From the NCBI RefSeq assembly GCF_036417845.1, contig NC_089981.1, positions 25,502,001 to 25,566,000 on the forward strand: DNA of 64,000 bases, in the 5' to 3' direction. The position numbers were made by a program, and so were the translations under genes. Position 1 is the first letter of the stretch. Each line of letters opens with the position of its first letter. The notes beneath the pieces are model-generated. The model ran no database searches and was not told where the DNA came from. It saw only the letters and a program-made list of their open reading frames with translations. Below, in pieces: positions 13,090-25,400 of the stretch. The DNA is from Apteryx mantelli (taxonomy: Eukaryota > Chordata > Aves > Apterygiformes > Apterygidae).

Positions 13090-13985
13090 GACAGATTAAT
13101 TTGTCTAGAATAAATCATGCCAAATAATCTAATTTTCTGTTCCGACTTCTGTTCTAACTGCTCCTGTGTGCAGCAGAAAAGCCACAGAAGCCAGATATTT
13201 TGGTCTTAGAAAGACTTCTAGCACTGTCTCTCACGACGTTCTCACAAGCAAGCCAGAGGAAACCACTAATGGATGAGTGCCCAGCTGAGAATATTTATCA
13301 AGCATAGGTTATTAACTTTGCTGGATGCATCAAGCGGAGTTCTGCAGGAGTATGTCCTTAGTGCTTATTTGATATTTTCATTAAATGATTCGGATGGCAG
13401 AACAGAAAACTTGCTTACCAAACCCGCTGGCTGGGAGGGGCAGCGAGTGTGTTGGAGGACAGGGCTCGGATCTGAACAAACTTGGCAAATTATAGTCAGG
13501 GAAAAAAGTGATTCGAAGGACACGCTTTCACTCCTTGCTGTTGGCAGAATAACCAACTGCACAAAAACAGGTTGTGGATTTACTGGTTTGATAGCATCAC
13601 TGTAAAAACAGGCTTGGTGGTTAGAGTGGATCACAAACTACCAGGCGTCAGCCATGCCAGGCCACTACAAAAAAGTCAAATAGCACTGGGGGATACATAA
13701 AAAGGGATATTGTTTGTCAGGCAAATGAATTTATTCTTCCACTATGCCTGGAGCGAGTAAACCTTCAGTTGCAGTATTATAGTCTGCTTTGGCTAGAATA
13801 GAGAATTAGAGACGTTAGAAACAACTTTCTCATAGTGAAGCTAAGGAAGCATGAGGAGAGATCACTATGGAGGGTGACAGCCCTGCTTGGTGACTTTGCA
13901 AGTGCAGGTCGGACAAGTATCTGTCAGAAATGACCTAAATATAATTGCCCTTACTTTTGGGGCAGGAGGAAGGAGACACTTCCCA
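13090..13985 (+). mobile_element. decayed L3/CR1-lineage LINE fragment (3' part of reverse transcriptase to 3' end)
   Basis: Remnant of a non-LTR retrotransposon in + orientation. Around 13205-13255 the translation gives a STVSHDVLTSK stretch matching the CR1/L3 reverse transcriptase block usually read as DTVSHNILxxKL. At 13328-13392 SGVLQEYVLSAYLIFSLND matches the SGVPQGSVLGPxLFxIFIND block. Downstream, GGGAGGGGCAGCGAGTG with TTGGAGGACAGGGCT, GTGGATCACAAACTA, TTATTCTTCCACTATGCC and GGACAAGTATCTGTCAG follow the order expected of the 3' third of an L3/CR1 element. Frameshifts and stops throughout show it is long dead and 5'-truncated. This is established family knowledge applied by eye; the exact subfamily is not determined. 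Confidence 0.8.
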
Positions 13986-15890
13986 AACCCGTTTTTCTAC
14001 TGGAGCCAAAAGTCATAATTGCAACACCTAAGTTTGATATCTAAATTATACATTGTGAATAACAGCTAATTATCACCCTGGGGCTCTTGTCTTCTGTTTG
14101 CTTAATATATCATTAAAAAAAAGAAATCTTAATGTTCAATAATTCAGATTGGAACCAGCTATAATGTAGGCTGGCACTATGCCTTGCAAACTCTATTTGT
14201 TTAAACGGTGTTTTCCACGTCCTCGGCTTCTTTTCAGTTCACACTGCCAGCTGCTAACATCTAAATGGTTTATGATCTAGAGACCTGTCTTTTGGGCATT
14301 AGGATGATTCAGTTTATTTAATAAAGGCTTTACTGGAACACCCATTTAACTTACTGCACAAAGGATGCTGGATGAAGAGCGGAAAGGATAACTCATACAA
14401 ATATTACTCATTCTGAAAATACTAAAACTCAGGTTCTGAACAGCCTTTGATATATGACCTCTGCAGAAAGCCTGTAATTAGGACTCTATCCTTTAAACAC
14501 TTAAACACATTTAACTAAAAGTTAATAGGATTAGTCACATGCCCAAAGTGTGCATGACTGGAAGACAGAGGTTTAAATTCACTGATTTTTACAATTCTGT
14601 CATGGCAAGTTTGAGATTAAACATGCACAGAATCAGGCAGATCAGACAAAAAAAGAAGAAGAAACATTTTCCATCTTTTTTTTTTTAACAGAAATATCAG
14701 TTTGGCTTAAAAACCCAAAGTTGACCTTTCTCTTGTACATCGTCCTTTCAGGCACAGGGCGAGATTTTCTCCACATCCTCAGGATTACAGTCAGTAGAAT
14801 AAAGAGTGCGTTTAGCCAAGTACTCCTGCCAAGTCTAACAAGGACCAAAGTAAGCAAATCTAAAAGCCAAAGAGCAACAGTCATTGCTCTGCCAATACTG
14901 TTGTTGTTGTGCAGGAATCTGAGTCATACTAAAAGGCCTCGTGAGGAAGGCAGCAGCGGAGATGCAAGAAATTCAAGGAGAAGCAGGGAAATCCTAGCTC
15001 AAGAAGCGCCGCAGCAATGATGGGGCGGCAGAGAGGGCTGGCAGAAGATAGCATCATTTCCTTCTTGACGGTATCATGGGGAAGACAGAAGGCTGAAAGA
15101 GAAAAAAATGACAAACCAGAAGTTACGTTTTCTGGTTAGAAAGAAAAATTAAATGAAAAAATTATTTATTTCGGTGTCCAGTTCTCTCTGAGAAGCCACC
15201 TGGAGCAGAGCAAGTTTCGTCAGATCTGAGAGAGCAGGGAAAGAGTTGAAGATAGACGCAGCAGGAAGAGCCGGGAGTCTTCGATTGCACAACGTGCAAA
15301 TATTTGAATATGCACAGCTACGGCATTTTGCTCAGCTGCTCCGCAGGTCAGGGCTGCTCGGAGCTGGGAGCACTGCTTACAGGGGTGTATTTATGAGGCG
15401 AGCAGTGCGTACTGTTGTAATTGTGACATCCCGTGAAGCCGAGGATCATTTTTTCCCCCCTGAGTCTTGATAAGCAAAGCAAGATTGGAGCAGGTGCTTA
15501 ATACGCATTCCTCGGTCGACGCGGGCTTTCTGTGTGGGTGCCGTCCCACTCAGGCGGGCTTGCGGTTCAAGCTGACCTCACCGCCAGTAAGGTGATACAT
15601 GGGAGAGAGGCAAGGGCAGACGTCGCCCAGCTCCTTTTTTTTGGTTTTTTTTTTGGAAATGCCTGTGCGGGGCTTTCCAAGTTTTCCAGTTTGGCTTTGA
15701 AAATCACAAAACGTACCAAAACTGCAAGACCTGCTATATATATATATTTTTTTTAATATATATTTTTATATATTTTTTATACATCTTATATATATATCAG
15801 CTTTTTATATTTTTATATATATAAAAAAGTAAATTATTGTAATCAATTTTTAATGTTTCCCTGCACGAAGCGTGGGGAGGGGGGTGCTTA
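13986..15890. other. gene-free sequence before the SPTY2D1 promoter
   Basis: No exon recognised. Holds homopolymer T runs near 14678 and 15637 and the AT-rich tract at 15735-15828. GC content and CpG density rise only after about 15860. Confidence 0.55.
15735..15828. repeat. AT-rich low-complexity tract
   Basis: Nearly pure A/T with (TA)n runs interrupted by T8 blocks. It directly abuts the start of the SPTY2D1 CpG-rich promoter region, giving a sharp composition boundary within 150 bp. Confidence 0.9.
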
Positions 15891-15914
15891 TGACTTATTG
15901 CTTCGAGTGAAACC

Positions 15915-16376
15915 GAGCAATGACATCACATGACTGCGGGAAGGAGGGAAAAACGGGGAAAACCCCCAAACCACCAGCTGCACCCGAGGTGTAATCGATC
16001 CGCCGCGGGGGCGGCGCCGGCCGCGGCGGCGAGGGGTTATGAGGCTGCGGCGGCGCCGCCGCCCCCTGCCCCGCTCCCTCGGGGCTCCCGGAAGCGCGCG
16101 CCGCCCCCCCCCCCCCAACGGCCGCCCCCAACCGACGCGCTTCCCGAGGCGAGCGCCGGCCACACGGGAAGTGACGCGCAGCAGTGACGCCGGCGCGAGG
16201 CGAGGTGATATAAGGGGTAGGCGGCGGCGGCCGGAAGCGAGCGAGGCGGCGGGCGGGCGGGCGGGGAGGCAGGGTGGCGGGGGCCGGCGTCGCCTCTGCC
16301 GGGCTCGGAGGGGAGCGGGGAGGAGGGCGGCTGCCTCGCCGCCGGCCGGGAGCTTCCCGCAGGCGCGGAGCCAGCC
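15915..16376 (+). promoter_or_regulatory. SPTY2D1: SPTY2D1 CpG-island promoter and 5' UTR
   Basis: Dense CpG from about 15995 onward, continuing to about 16740 over exon 1 and early intron 1. Visible motifs: a CRE-like TGACATCA overlapping the E-box TCACATGAC at 15921-15934; two TGACGC half-sites near 16170-16190; a TATAAG box at 16208; and an ETS-type CCGGAAGC at 16231. If TATAAG is used, transcription would begin near 16238, leaving a GC-rich 5' UTR of about 140 nt with no upstream ATG. Motif function is inferred. Confidence 0.75.
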
Positions 16377-16436
16377 ATGGATTTCCGGAATATCCTCGTG
16401 GTGGCCTCGGAGCAGCAGGGGCTGAACTCGGTGCCG
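16377..16436 (+). CDS. SPTY2D1: SPTY2D1 coding exon 1
   Basis: Encodes residues 1-20, MDFRNILVVASEQQGLNSVP, close to the mammalian N-terminus. The start sits in GCCATGG, a strong Kozak context. The donor is CCG|GTGAGC, phase 0. The overlapping longer GC-rich frames are shadows. Confidence 0.95.
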
Positions 16437-19400
16437 GTGAGCGGCGGAGGGGGGCGGGCGAGCGCGCGCACGCGGCGGGGCCCGTTGGAGCCGTTGGGGA
16501 GGGGGGTAGGGGGGAAGGCGCGAGCCCGGTGGCCGTTAAAGCCGTTGGGGAGGCGGCGCCCGCAAATTCCCCGGCGTCTCGCTCGGGCCTTTTCGCCTCA
16601 CGTCAGTCAGTCGCAGCCTGGAAACTGGCCGCGTAAGCCGTTTTGGGGGACCGGCGGGGCTTGCCCGGCCGAGCGGGAGCCGGGCCTTTCGCCTCGCCGT
16701 CGGCACGTACCCGCATCGGGCCGGGGGGCTCCTTCTGTCAACAGGTCCCAGCGCTCCCGCAGCTGGGAAAGGGCAGCCCGAGTTTGTACCTTCCAGTCGC
16801 CAAAAGCGTCGAGCTCCGGGAGGACAAAACCGGTGGTGCAGTGGTGTGCAGTAGTTGTGGTTAAAAGTAGATGATTTCTTTTGTTTGCTCTGAAAACAGA
16901 AGTCTGCCACGTTTCAAACGCGGGTCAGAAACAAAGAATGGCAAGTTCTGGATGAACTTGCTTTTTGAGTAGTCCAGTCTAATTGCTTGGCCTTGATAAG
17001 GAGTAGGCTGCAGCAGTGGTAACTGGAGGATTGATGAATGGCGTTTGATTTCTTTCATATGAGTATTGTCCTGAAGTCTGCATTTCAGCAGTTTATCTTC
17101 TAAATCAAGCCATCAGTTTTATGTTGATTCAGTGTAAAATAACCCACTTACTTGGCTATGTGAAGCCTGGCAGTAGGAAGAGCTTGCGGTCTTTTGGTAC
17201 ATTGAAATACTGTGTTTCATTCCTTTGGCAGGGCCTGGATTACAACTCAGGTGTGCTTATTTGGATTAAAAAATTCTCTTCAATAGCCACCAGCTAGGGA
17301 AACACTTCTGTGTGCTGTTCGACTGGTGTCAGAGTTCTGTGATTCTGTGGTTAGCTTGCTTACAGCAGTGTAAACAAGGGAGGCTCGTTTTTAACATAAA
17401 CTGTAGGGAACACAGAAGAAGCATGCTCTTTATTTTTAACATTTCTAAAATGGAGACCCTCTAGAACTTAGACTGTCTCAATGCTTCTATGTAATTTTGC
17501 TAATAGTCACTAATATTATGACTACTGATAATGTGGACCAACCATATGGTAGATATGCATAATTCATCAGATTCAATCATGTTAAAAAAAAAATCTTATA
17601 AGACCTACTCTTTAATTATTTAGCCTGATTTGGTTTTATCCCTGGCTCCATGTAGAAAGATAATTTGTAATATAAGTAGAACAATATCATATATATAAAC
17701 ATGTGAAGATATTTAAATGCCTGTTTATGACTTGCTCATACAACAGGTGTTTCACTAAATTGTCATTGGGTAGTTGTAGTTCTGTTTAAAATTACGTTCT
17801 GCTCTCTTAATTTTCTCATGAAGCTTTAATGTCCTGCACCACTCTTTAATGTCACAAATTGTTATAAGCTATGATGAACTGAAGAAACAGCTGCTGTGTT
17901 CTCTATCACAGATGTGATACTAGGGGGAGGCAGTCCTACTCCTTGTGCAATGCATGAGGGTTTTGTTACTGTTTTAGAAAAAGCGGGATTAGGATTTACT
18001 TGATTAACTAAGGACTGAGAGTGCAATTCAATCCATAGCTGAGACAGCTTTGATTTCCTGGCTCTCTAGTGTGTTAGTGGTGTAGCTTTTAACTGTACAG
18101 GCCTTGATCTCTGAGCAAAAGGGGAGCTGCACTTGACACTATTTGTGATTATCTGCAGCTCCTAGGCTTCATAAGAGTGCACGCTGAGTTTTTCCTGATA
18201 CTTGGATATCTAAGTCACCCCACCAGAATAAAACTAGTGCATAAAAACTATTCACATGAGAAGCATATAATTAATCTTAAAATATTTTAAATTAAAAATA
18301 TGGTACAGACCAATTAACAAAACTTGATGGCATGTAGAATTAAGAGTTTTCCAGCAGTGTTAGTTCCTTTGTTAATCAATATATCCTCTGAATTCTCCTT
18401 CAAGAAGTTTAAGGGCAAGTTTGCAATGCACTAAGTTAACTATTTCACATTTATGGTAATGAAAAAAGAGTACCACATACATGTGGTATATAGTTTTTCT
18501 GTAGTTTCCAGTTCTTCTATTTAAGAAATAATGATTTTCGTGATTACTGTATCATAAAACAGTGATAGTATTGCATCATGTCCCTGTAAAAATAGACCTG
18601 TTTGTTCATCTCCCTATGGAAATCCAGATTCAAAAGGAACATTGCTGAAATAAACCTTTCAATACAGTATTATTTGCATCAGATTTTCTTTCTAAATAAA
18701 ACAGTCTACATATGAATTTGTGTAAAAGTCATTAATGATGTGTTGCTAATAATTTTCATAGCAGTTGCTGAAAAGAGCCTCAGTTATGGGTTTTTCCTCA
18801 TGTAACATTCTGTATTGTATATAGCTCTAGTTACAGGTCTTTATATTCAGCAGTTCATTAGGTTTTGGATATGATCTTGCTTTGATTAGGCACATTATCA
18901 ATTATGTGAGATTACTATTGACTTCAGAGAGATTTAAATCACTGTTATGTCAGTGTTCTCTTGCTTGTGGAATTGTTATACCCTATTATGCTGCAAGAAT
19001 GTTGTGTGACATAAGGCATGTGGTAGAAGTGCTTGGAGACCTTTGGATGGAAGAGTCTTCAAGTCTGAAATGAAATTGCAGTCATTTTACAAAACACTGA
19101 GCATAGTTATAAACCAAGCCATCCATTTATCTCACCTTCTGTTTCTACTACTATCAATACTTTATCAGAAGTTGAAATGCTCTCATGTTGATCCCCCCCC
19201 CTTCTTTTAACAGGGGGATGAGTCCTTCATATACAGGACTTACAAAATAGTGCAGTTAAGTCTGAAACAGAATGGCATTTAACTGCAAAGAGGTGACCCA
19301 AAACTGAAACAGCTTGTTGTCCACGTCAGCACTTGAAATCTCATTTCAAGTCAGACTGATCATGTATAGCAAGTATGAATCCTTAAGAAAAAACCTTCAG

Positions 19401-22400
19401 CAAAATTGACAGATAAATATAATTGCCAGAAATTTGGTTTGCATTCCCCTGCTTATTTTGCCTTTAAATGTGGCCATTTAAAGTATTTGAGAAGTAGTAC
19501 CATGGCAAAAATTCGTTCAACAGAGACCCCTATATGCTTAAAGTCTTCCTGTGGAATTGTAACCTACAAACTATTAAATGTTTGCCCATAGGTAGCAGAA
19601 GCCCTTCAAGAGAAATATGAAAAATGGCTGTGAAGTATGATTTTTAGTGTAGATTCATTGCAGCATCAGACCCCTTTTCAGTTGGTCTTCATGCATTTAT
19701 TATGTAACTAAAACTTGTCTCAAAAACAGGGCCTAGAAATGGTCTATGTATTATATCAGTATTCATATGAGGAGGAAAGAAAGATGTGCAATGTAGCAGG
19801 CTGACAGGGGTTGAGGAGGGCTTTTAGTCTCGACTATATTTGATAGTTAAGGTCCAGGCTCTTGCAAACGCTGACTAAAATGTGCAAAACTTAGTGAGCT
19901 TTCCTGTTCCTAATCTCTCTTCTTGCGTAAACAGATGAAAATGGGGACCGCAATATCACTACGTAAAGGAAACAGTGAAGCATGCTGGTTTTTTAACTGT
20001 GTGAAGCAACATTTAACAAAGAAAAAATACTTCTGCATTTTTTTTAATTAATGGTTCAACTTGGGTGTTGTGACAGTAGCAGTTGCAAAATCTTAAAAAA
20101 TATATTTTTTAGTAGTAAAATGCATAACCTTGTTAAAGCTGGAGAGCTGGAGAACAGTATGAGGTTATGGTTAAAATAGTGTTAAAACATTTGTCTTCAT
20201 AGGGGTGTTGTAACCTGAAGAGAATCAAACAAATGTATGCACGTTTGGTAACTGCTGTTAACTTTGCCATAATTTGATGTTAAAAACCAGTAGTTGAGCA
20301 AGCATTAGATGTATGTATTCTAAGAAACCGTAGCTGCGCAGGGTGAACTGTCAGTGACCCTAAAATGGGACCGTCTGTGGAGTGAACAATAAGGCGATAG
20401 CAGAGGCCTTGAAAGTACAAGCCCCGGGTAGTGCCAGAGGCCCTTGGGCTGTAAACACAGATGGCCACTTATTGATGAGTTTGGAGAGCAGCCTCCAGAG
20501 GAGCCAGCACTAGGGCATGACAAAAGGAGTGACAAAAGCAAGGAGGTATATGTGACTTAGCTGTGCTAATGAACCCTGAGTTATGCTATCAGAAAGTCAC
20601 CCCCCTCTCAATCTTCGGCGTATAAAAGGACCTTCTCTTTGGAGAAAGCCACGTGTCTCCACCAATGGGAAGGAAAAACAAGAAAGCTCTGTTGTAACGT
20701 TGTATAGGATTCACATAACTTGCTAACCTATAAAATTGTGTGACAACCTATGAAAGTTGCCCAGAACTGATAGCACAAGTGGAGTTATTAGATTGTATAG
20801 GCATGTCCATAGCAAAAATGACTGCTTGCACAAGTGTTTTACTTCAGAATCAAGTTATGCAAAACTGATCAGTTTGACATTTTGCATTGCTACATGTGTA
20901 AATATTTATTATTAAAGGGAATAGCTTTACTGCTTTTTTCTCTCTCCTGAGTCTAATAGTCTATTGCTTTGGTTTGGTCTGGTACCCAGTCCTCTGGGCT
21001 TAAATTGGATGCAGCAAGTTTACAATAATTTTATAAAATCGAGGTTTTACAGTCTAATCTTTGGCACTTCAGTGTTGGTATCAAAACAGCTGCAACTGTA
21101 TCAGATCATGTGCCAGATTTTAAACAGAAAGGCATACAAGGCAGTGATTTCAGAGAAAAACCTGAGTTTCAGATCATGTAGTTGTACTTGTGACCTGCAG
21201 GGCTCACTTGTAGTGCCTCCAGCCCAAGGCTGGTTCCCAGGACACCAGCACCCTGTATTTGGGGGGATGTTTTATATATTATATATGTATGTATATATAA
21301 ACCCTCATATGTTAATATTTATTTGCCATATTAATCCTAATTTTTAATTAATCTTTTTGGAGTATACATTTCAGAAAAGTTCTGCTTCTTCATTGGTCTT
21401 CATGCAATTTAGTATGCTAGATGGACTGCTGAACCAGTTTATTAAGGCTGCAAGCAAAAAAATAATATTTTTCACTTTAATGGACTTTCCAACATACTCT
21501 TAAAGTACTGCTAGTCAGATTCAGAGATGAGCAGTTAGTGGGCATATAGTTACGGCAACATTCACAGATGCAAAGGTAAAAATGAGAAATCTCAAAGCAC
21601 AAAGGACTTGTGCTCTAAAAATGCTACTCAGTGGTAGGGCTTTTTACTCCTTGAGGGTACACAGTTGAAGAAAGGCACTTTCACAGCCTTTACTTTTTTC
21701 TTTGGATAAAGCAGTGCCCACTTGGTATTTTGGCAGTATTCAGGTACTGATCTGTCCCTGGGTGCTACCCTGAGAGATAATGAGCATTTACAGTGTGAGT
21801 AGTGCAGTGTTCTGCAATAGCTTGACCTGCTCTTTTCCAGAGGCTAAACGCTTCTGTTTCTCTTTTGATTTAACCAACTCTGTGTAGATATAAAAAGTTT
21901 GATTAGTGCAGCTGCTGTTTGGAAAAAGTAGTGATATGCCCCTATTTACTTTGTCCGTTTTACCTGGAATTTGATGCTGTGTTAATTTGTGGTGCAAGTA
22001 AAACATTTTATCAGGGGCTGTAGACCAAGTGAAAGTTTCAGTGCTTTTAAGACAAGTAAACTTAAGCTGGTTATTTTATGCTATTTCCAAATGAAGGTGA
22101 ACAAAACATGCAACAATGGAAGTAGTGATTCCCAGTACACTTGGAAATCAATATAAAGTAAAGTTACTGATAGGAAGTTTAAGTCTTGAATTTTGCATAA
22201 CTTTGCACATTATTGATGGCATGTTTGTCAGGCTGCTTCACAAACCTGTTCCTGGGTAGGAGTGCTCAGTGCAGCAAAACAAAGCCTGAAAACTGCTTCC
22301 ATATCACTTTAATTCTTTATAAAGCCTCCTAACATGATAGATCTATTTACGTTTGTCCCTGCTGTTCAAACAGTTTTCAAAAGTGTTTCTTAGGCCTGAA

Positions 22401-25400
22401 ATACTTTTAGAAAATCCTCTGCTTTGTACTTTAAAAAATATATATATATATATGTGGAAACTGGGTAAGCAAACCAAATTTTTCCAAATTAGGTTACCAA
22501 TGACAAAACATGCTATGTTTAACTTTGGGAATAAGATAATTTACTTGGCTAGTATGCTACAGACAGAGTATCTTGAATTGCTGTTAAGGTGTCCACTAAC
22601 TTGCTTCAACCTTTTTCTGAACAAATATTCACTAATAACGAGTGGATTGACTTGTCTCTATATCCTTTCTGATTTAGATTGAGCATGCCAGCCTCCTTTG
22701 GGCTACCAAGTCAAGGGTTCCGGTTCACCCGAACTTGGCAGGAAATATTGCCTCGCGGTTCGGGTTTCATAAACAAGTGGTTTTTAGAATGCCTTTTACT
22801 GTAAACACAGACTTGAGAAGCTGAGGGGCCGGGGAGGCCGGGAAATTCTTGCCTTTCTAGAAAAGAGGGGCCCGGCGCCAGGAGTTGTCTTATTCTTTAA
22901 ATAGCCCTGGCAATTATGATTGATTCTAATCATTTCACTTGTAAGTACCAAAAATCCTTCAGAGTAGGAGCATCTCAGTGGTGCAGACTCACAAAATTCA
23001 TTCTCAGATTGTGGCAGACGCTTGTATGTGTAGATGAATCTCAGTAAATGAGCTTGGTTGTAGTAGCTCTTTAATGTGGTGAGGCTGTATGTCAGGTTTT
23101 GCTACTGGAAGGTAGATTAATGGTGTAGCTTTATAGTTTTGTTGTTTCAGAAATTATTAAAGACAACTTTAACAGCTGGTATTGTAGCTGCCCTTCTTGG
23201 AGCCAGTTTTGGCTGCATTTTAGAAATGAGCCTCTGAACCTTGTATCTTAGTATTTGTGTATGCAAGATAATACCTGATTTTCTATGTTATTTATATAAA
23301 AGTAATCCAAGTATCTATGCATGTGCTACTGTTCCAGTGAATCCAAAATTAGAACTGAGGCTTCCATTGTGAGGTACTGAAATCTATAGGGATTTATGCT
23401 ACAGGCTTGTCTGTTTCTTGCCTCAAAAATATTTGGATGTAGATACTTCTACCACACACTTTCATGTAATCTTTTTAATGTTATGTTCAATAAGGCTATA
23501 TGAGTATTGAAAAGTATTTGTACCAATACTGACTTCTGTGCCATATATTTGCTTAAAATGTTTTATTTGGGACCTCACTTCACAGCTTTCATTTGGTGAG
23601 GATCCTAACTTACCATGCAGAAGATCTTGTTTCAGCTTCTAATCTATTATCTTATCATCGAAATCCCCCCCAAAACTTCTCAAACATCAAAGCACTTTTT
23701 CTAAATATATTTTTTGCTTTACATCTGCTTCTGGATTTAACTGACTCCTTCCTGTTGTGTCTATTTTTGCCACTTTTTCTTTGTGTGTCTCATTGCTTTG
23801 TTTGTCTTCTCTAGTCTGTTTTTGTGACAAGAAGACCAGAATTATTATTCTTTCCATTTTAGTTGTATCCCTCTAAAGCTCAGTCTGATAATTGGAACAT
23901 TTATGAAAGAGCATGTCTGAACAAGTGTAAGTGCAAGTATTCCTTATAGATCCCAGTAAGAAAGGCACTCAGACTCTAAGGTATTGATTAAAATACCATT
24001 TATTGGAGATAACATGTGAAGGAAAAAGCATGTAGCATAGACAGACTTATGTCCCTTCAGATGCTGGGAACCCAGAGTTGTACAGCATTAGACAGACTTC
24101 TAGTCAGGGTGTGCCATGCTGCGCAGATCCTGTCCATGGTGATGTTCACCAGCATTGTGGTCTTTAGAGCTTTTATAGGCTGTTCTTAGAAGTAAACAAC
24201 TCTATTCATCATTTCTGTAACCAAGCAAAAGGATGTTATATGAAAATGTGCTGCCTTACTTCAAGGTAAGATGAGATGTGCAGGTGTTATAATTGCCAGG
24301 TGCCAAGTGGGAGTTATATACAGGCTTCTATGTTGCAATTAGTTGGCTAAATTCATCTAGTGGTCAGCTGATAAGTACAGCACAGGCCTGCACTGCATCA
24401 AGTCTACTGTTACACCGTTCACTAATTCCTTGATATACTATAGTTTTCCAACTAGGACCACTACAACAGGAACTGAAGTCAAAATGATGTCATTGGTTTT
24501 AGATCAGCCTCCTAATTATGCTGATGAAGTCTGCATTCCAACTTACCTTTGGAATAATTACATTTTTAATAGAATTTGTTTGTATTTACTGAATAAGGTG
24601 CTCTTAAACTGATACGAGCATCCACAAAAAAGCTGAAAGCCATAATGGACCTGTAAACCTGCAGTATGAAAAATGAAGGGACTCTGACAGCTTGGAGTAT
24701 ATGCTACTTTTGTTTCCTGCTTGGTCAGAGTGTAAGGCTGAACTGAAAATTTTTGTTCCATTACTGTTATAGCTATTGTATTTCTTCTCAGTCTAGTGTG
24801 TTTTACTCATTTCCTTTGGTTTTCCTACCTATCTTCTGGTTTCCTGCTATTCCTTTGCACAGTTGAGTACACTACCACCCTCTGTGGAAATTCATTGTTT
24901 ATTATTCAGTACTGTCTCTATGCTTAGTCAAATACATGACTGTACATGACTGACAAGTGCTAAACTTTTCAGTTTTAAAAACTCTTAAGATTTTACAACT
25001 CTAACTTTTCTGACGTGTTTTTTGTTCTTTGCAGAAAAGATACAGTTTGGCTGTTGGTCCTCCCAAAAAGGTTCCAAAAGTCAAGGGTGTAGAGTCTGCA
25101 GCAGTGCAAGCATTTCTCAGACGGAAAGAAGAAGAAAAAAGGAAAAAAGGTAACTATTGAAGTTGTCCAAAATATTTCCTACTGGTGAGCTTCATTCACT
25201 TTTTAGGACTTTTCCTCTTGCACATACAGCTATTTGTCTGTTCCTTGAATTTAGGCACACAGCTGATGCTAAGTGAAAGATGAAGAAAAACTAAGGATTA
25301 GGGATGCTTTTATGCTTTCTTAGGGATTTAAATATTAATCAGCTATCCTAGCTTTTACTGTCAGAAGTCAAGAAGTAGTTAAGGTGAAGAGACACTGCAA

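Larger units (their letters stand above)
16437..25034 (+). other. SPTY2D1: SPTY2D1 intron 1 (8.6 kb)
   Basis: The largest intron of the window. It begins inside the CpG island, then is AT-rich. It contains a candidate LTR (20257-20870), a (TA)n run at 22436-22454, a GC/CpG-rich patch with hairpins (22690-22885) and a C-run near 19193. No additional exon was recognised in it. Confidence 0.8.

Noticed and set aside
16039-16874. Several long Arg/Pro/Ala-rich frames across the SPTY2D1 CpG island
   Set aside because: GC-rich shadow frames; only 16377-16436 is supported as coding, by conservation and a phase-correct donor.
17320-17355. TTCTGTGATTCTGTGG, like the terminal repeat of chicken CR1
   Set aside because: Only two units and no CR1 body upstream that I can align; too short to call.
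22706-22764. Possible tRNA or microRNA hairpin
   Set aside because: The stems are short and there is no acceptor, anticodon or T-arm arrangement; kept only as an unexplained GC-rich patch.
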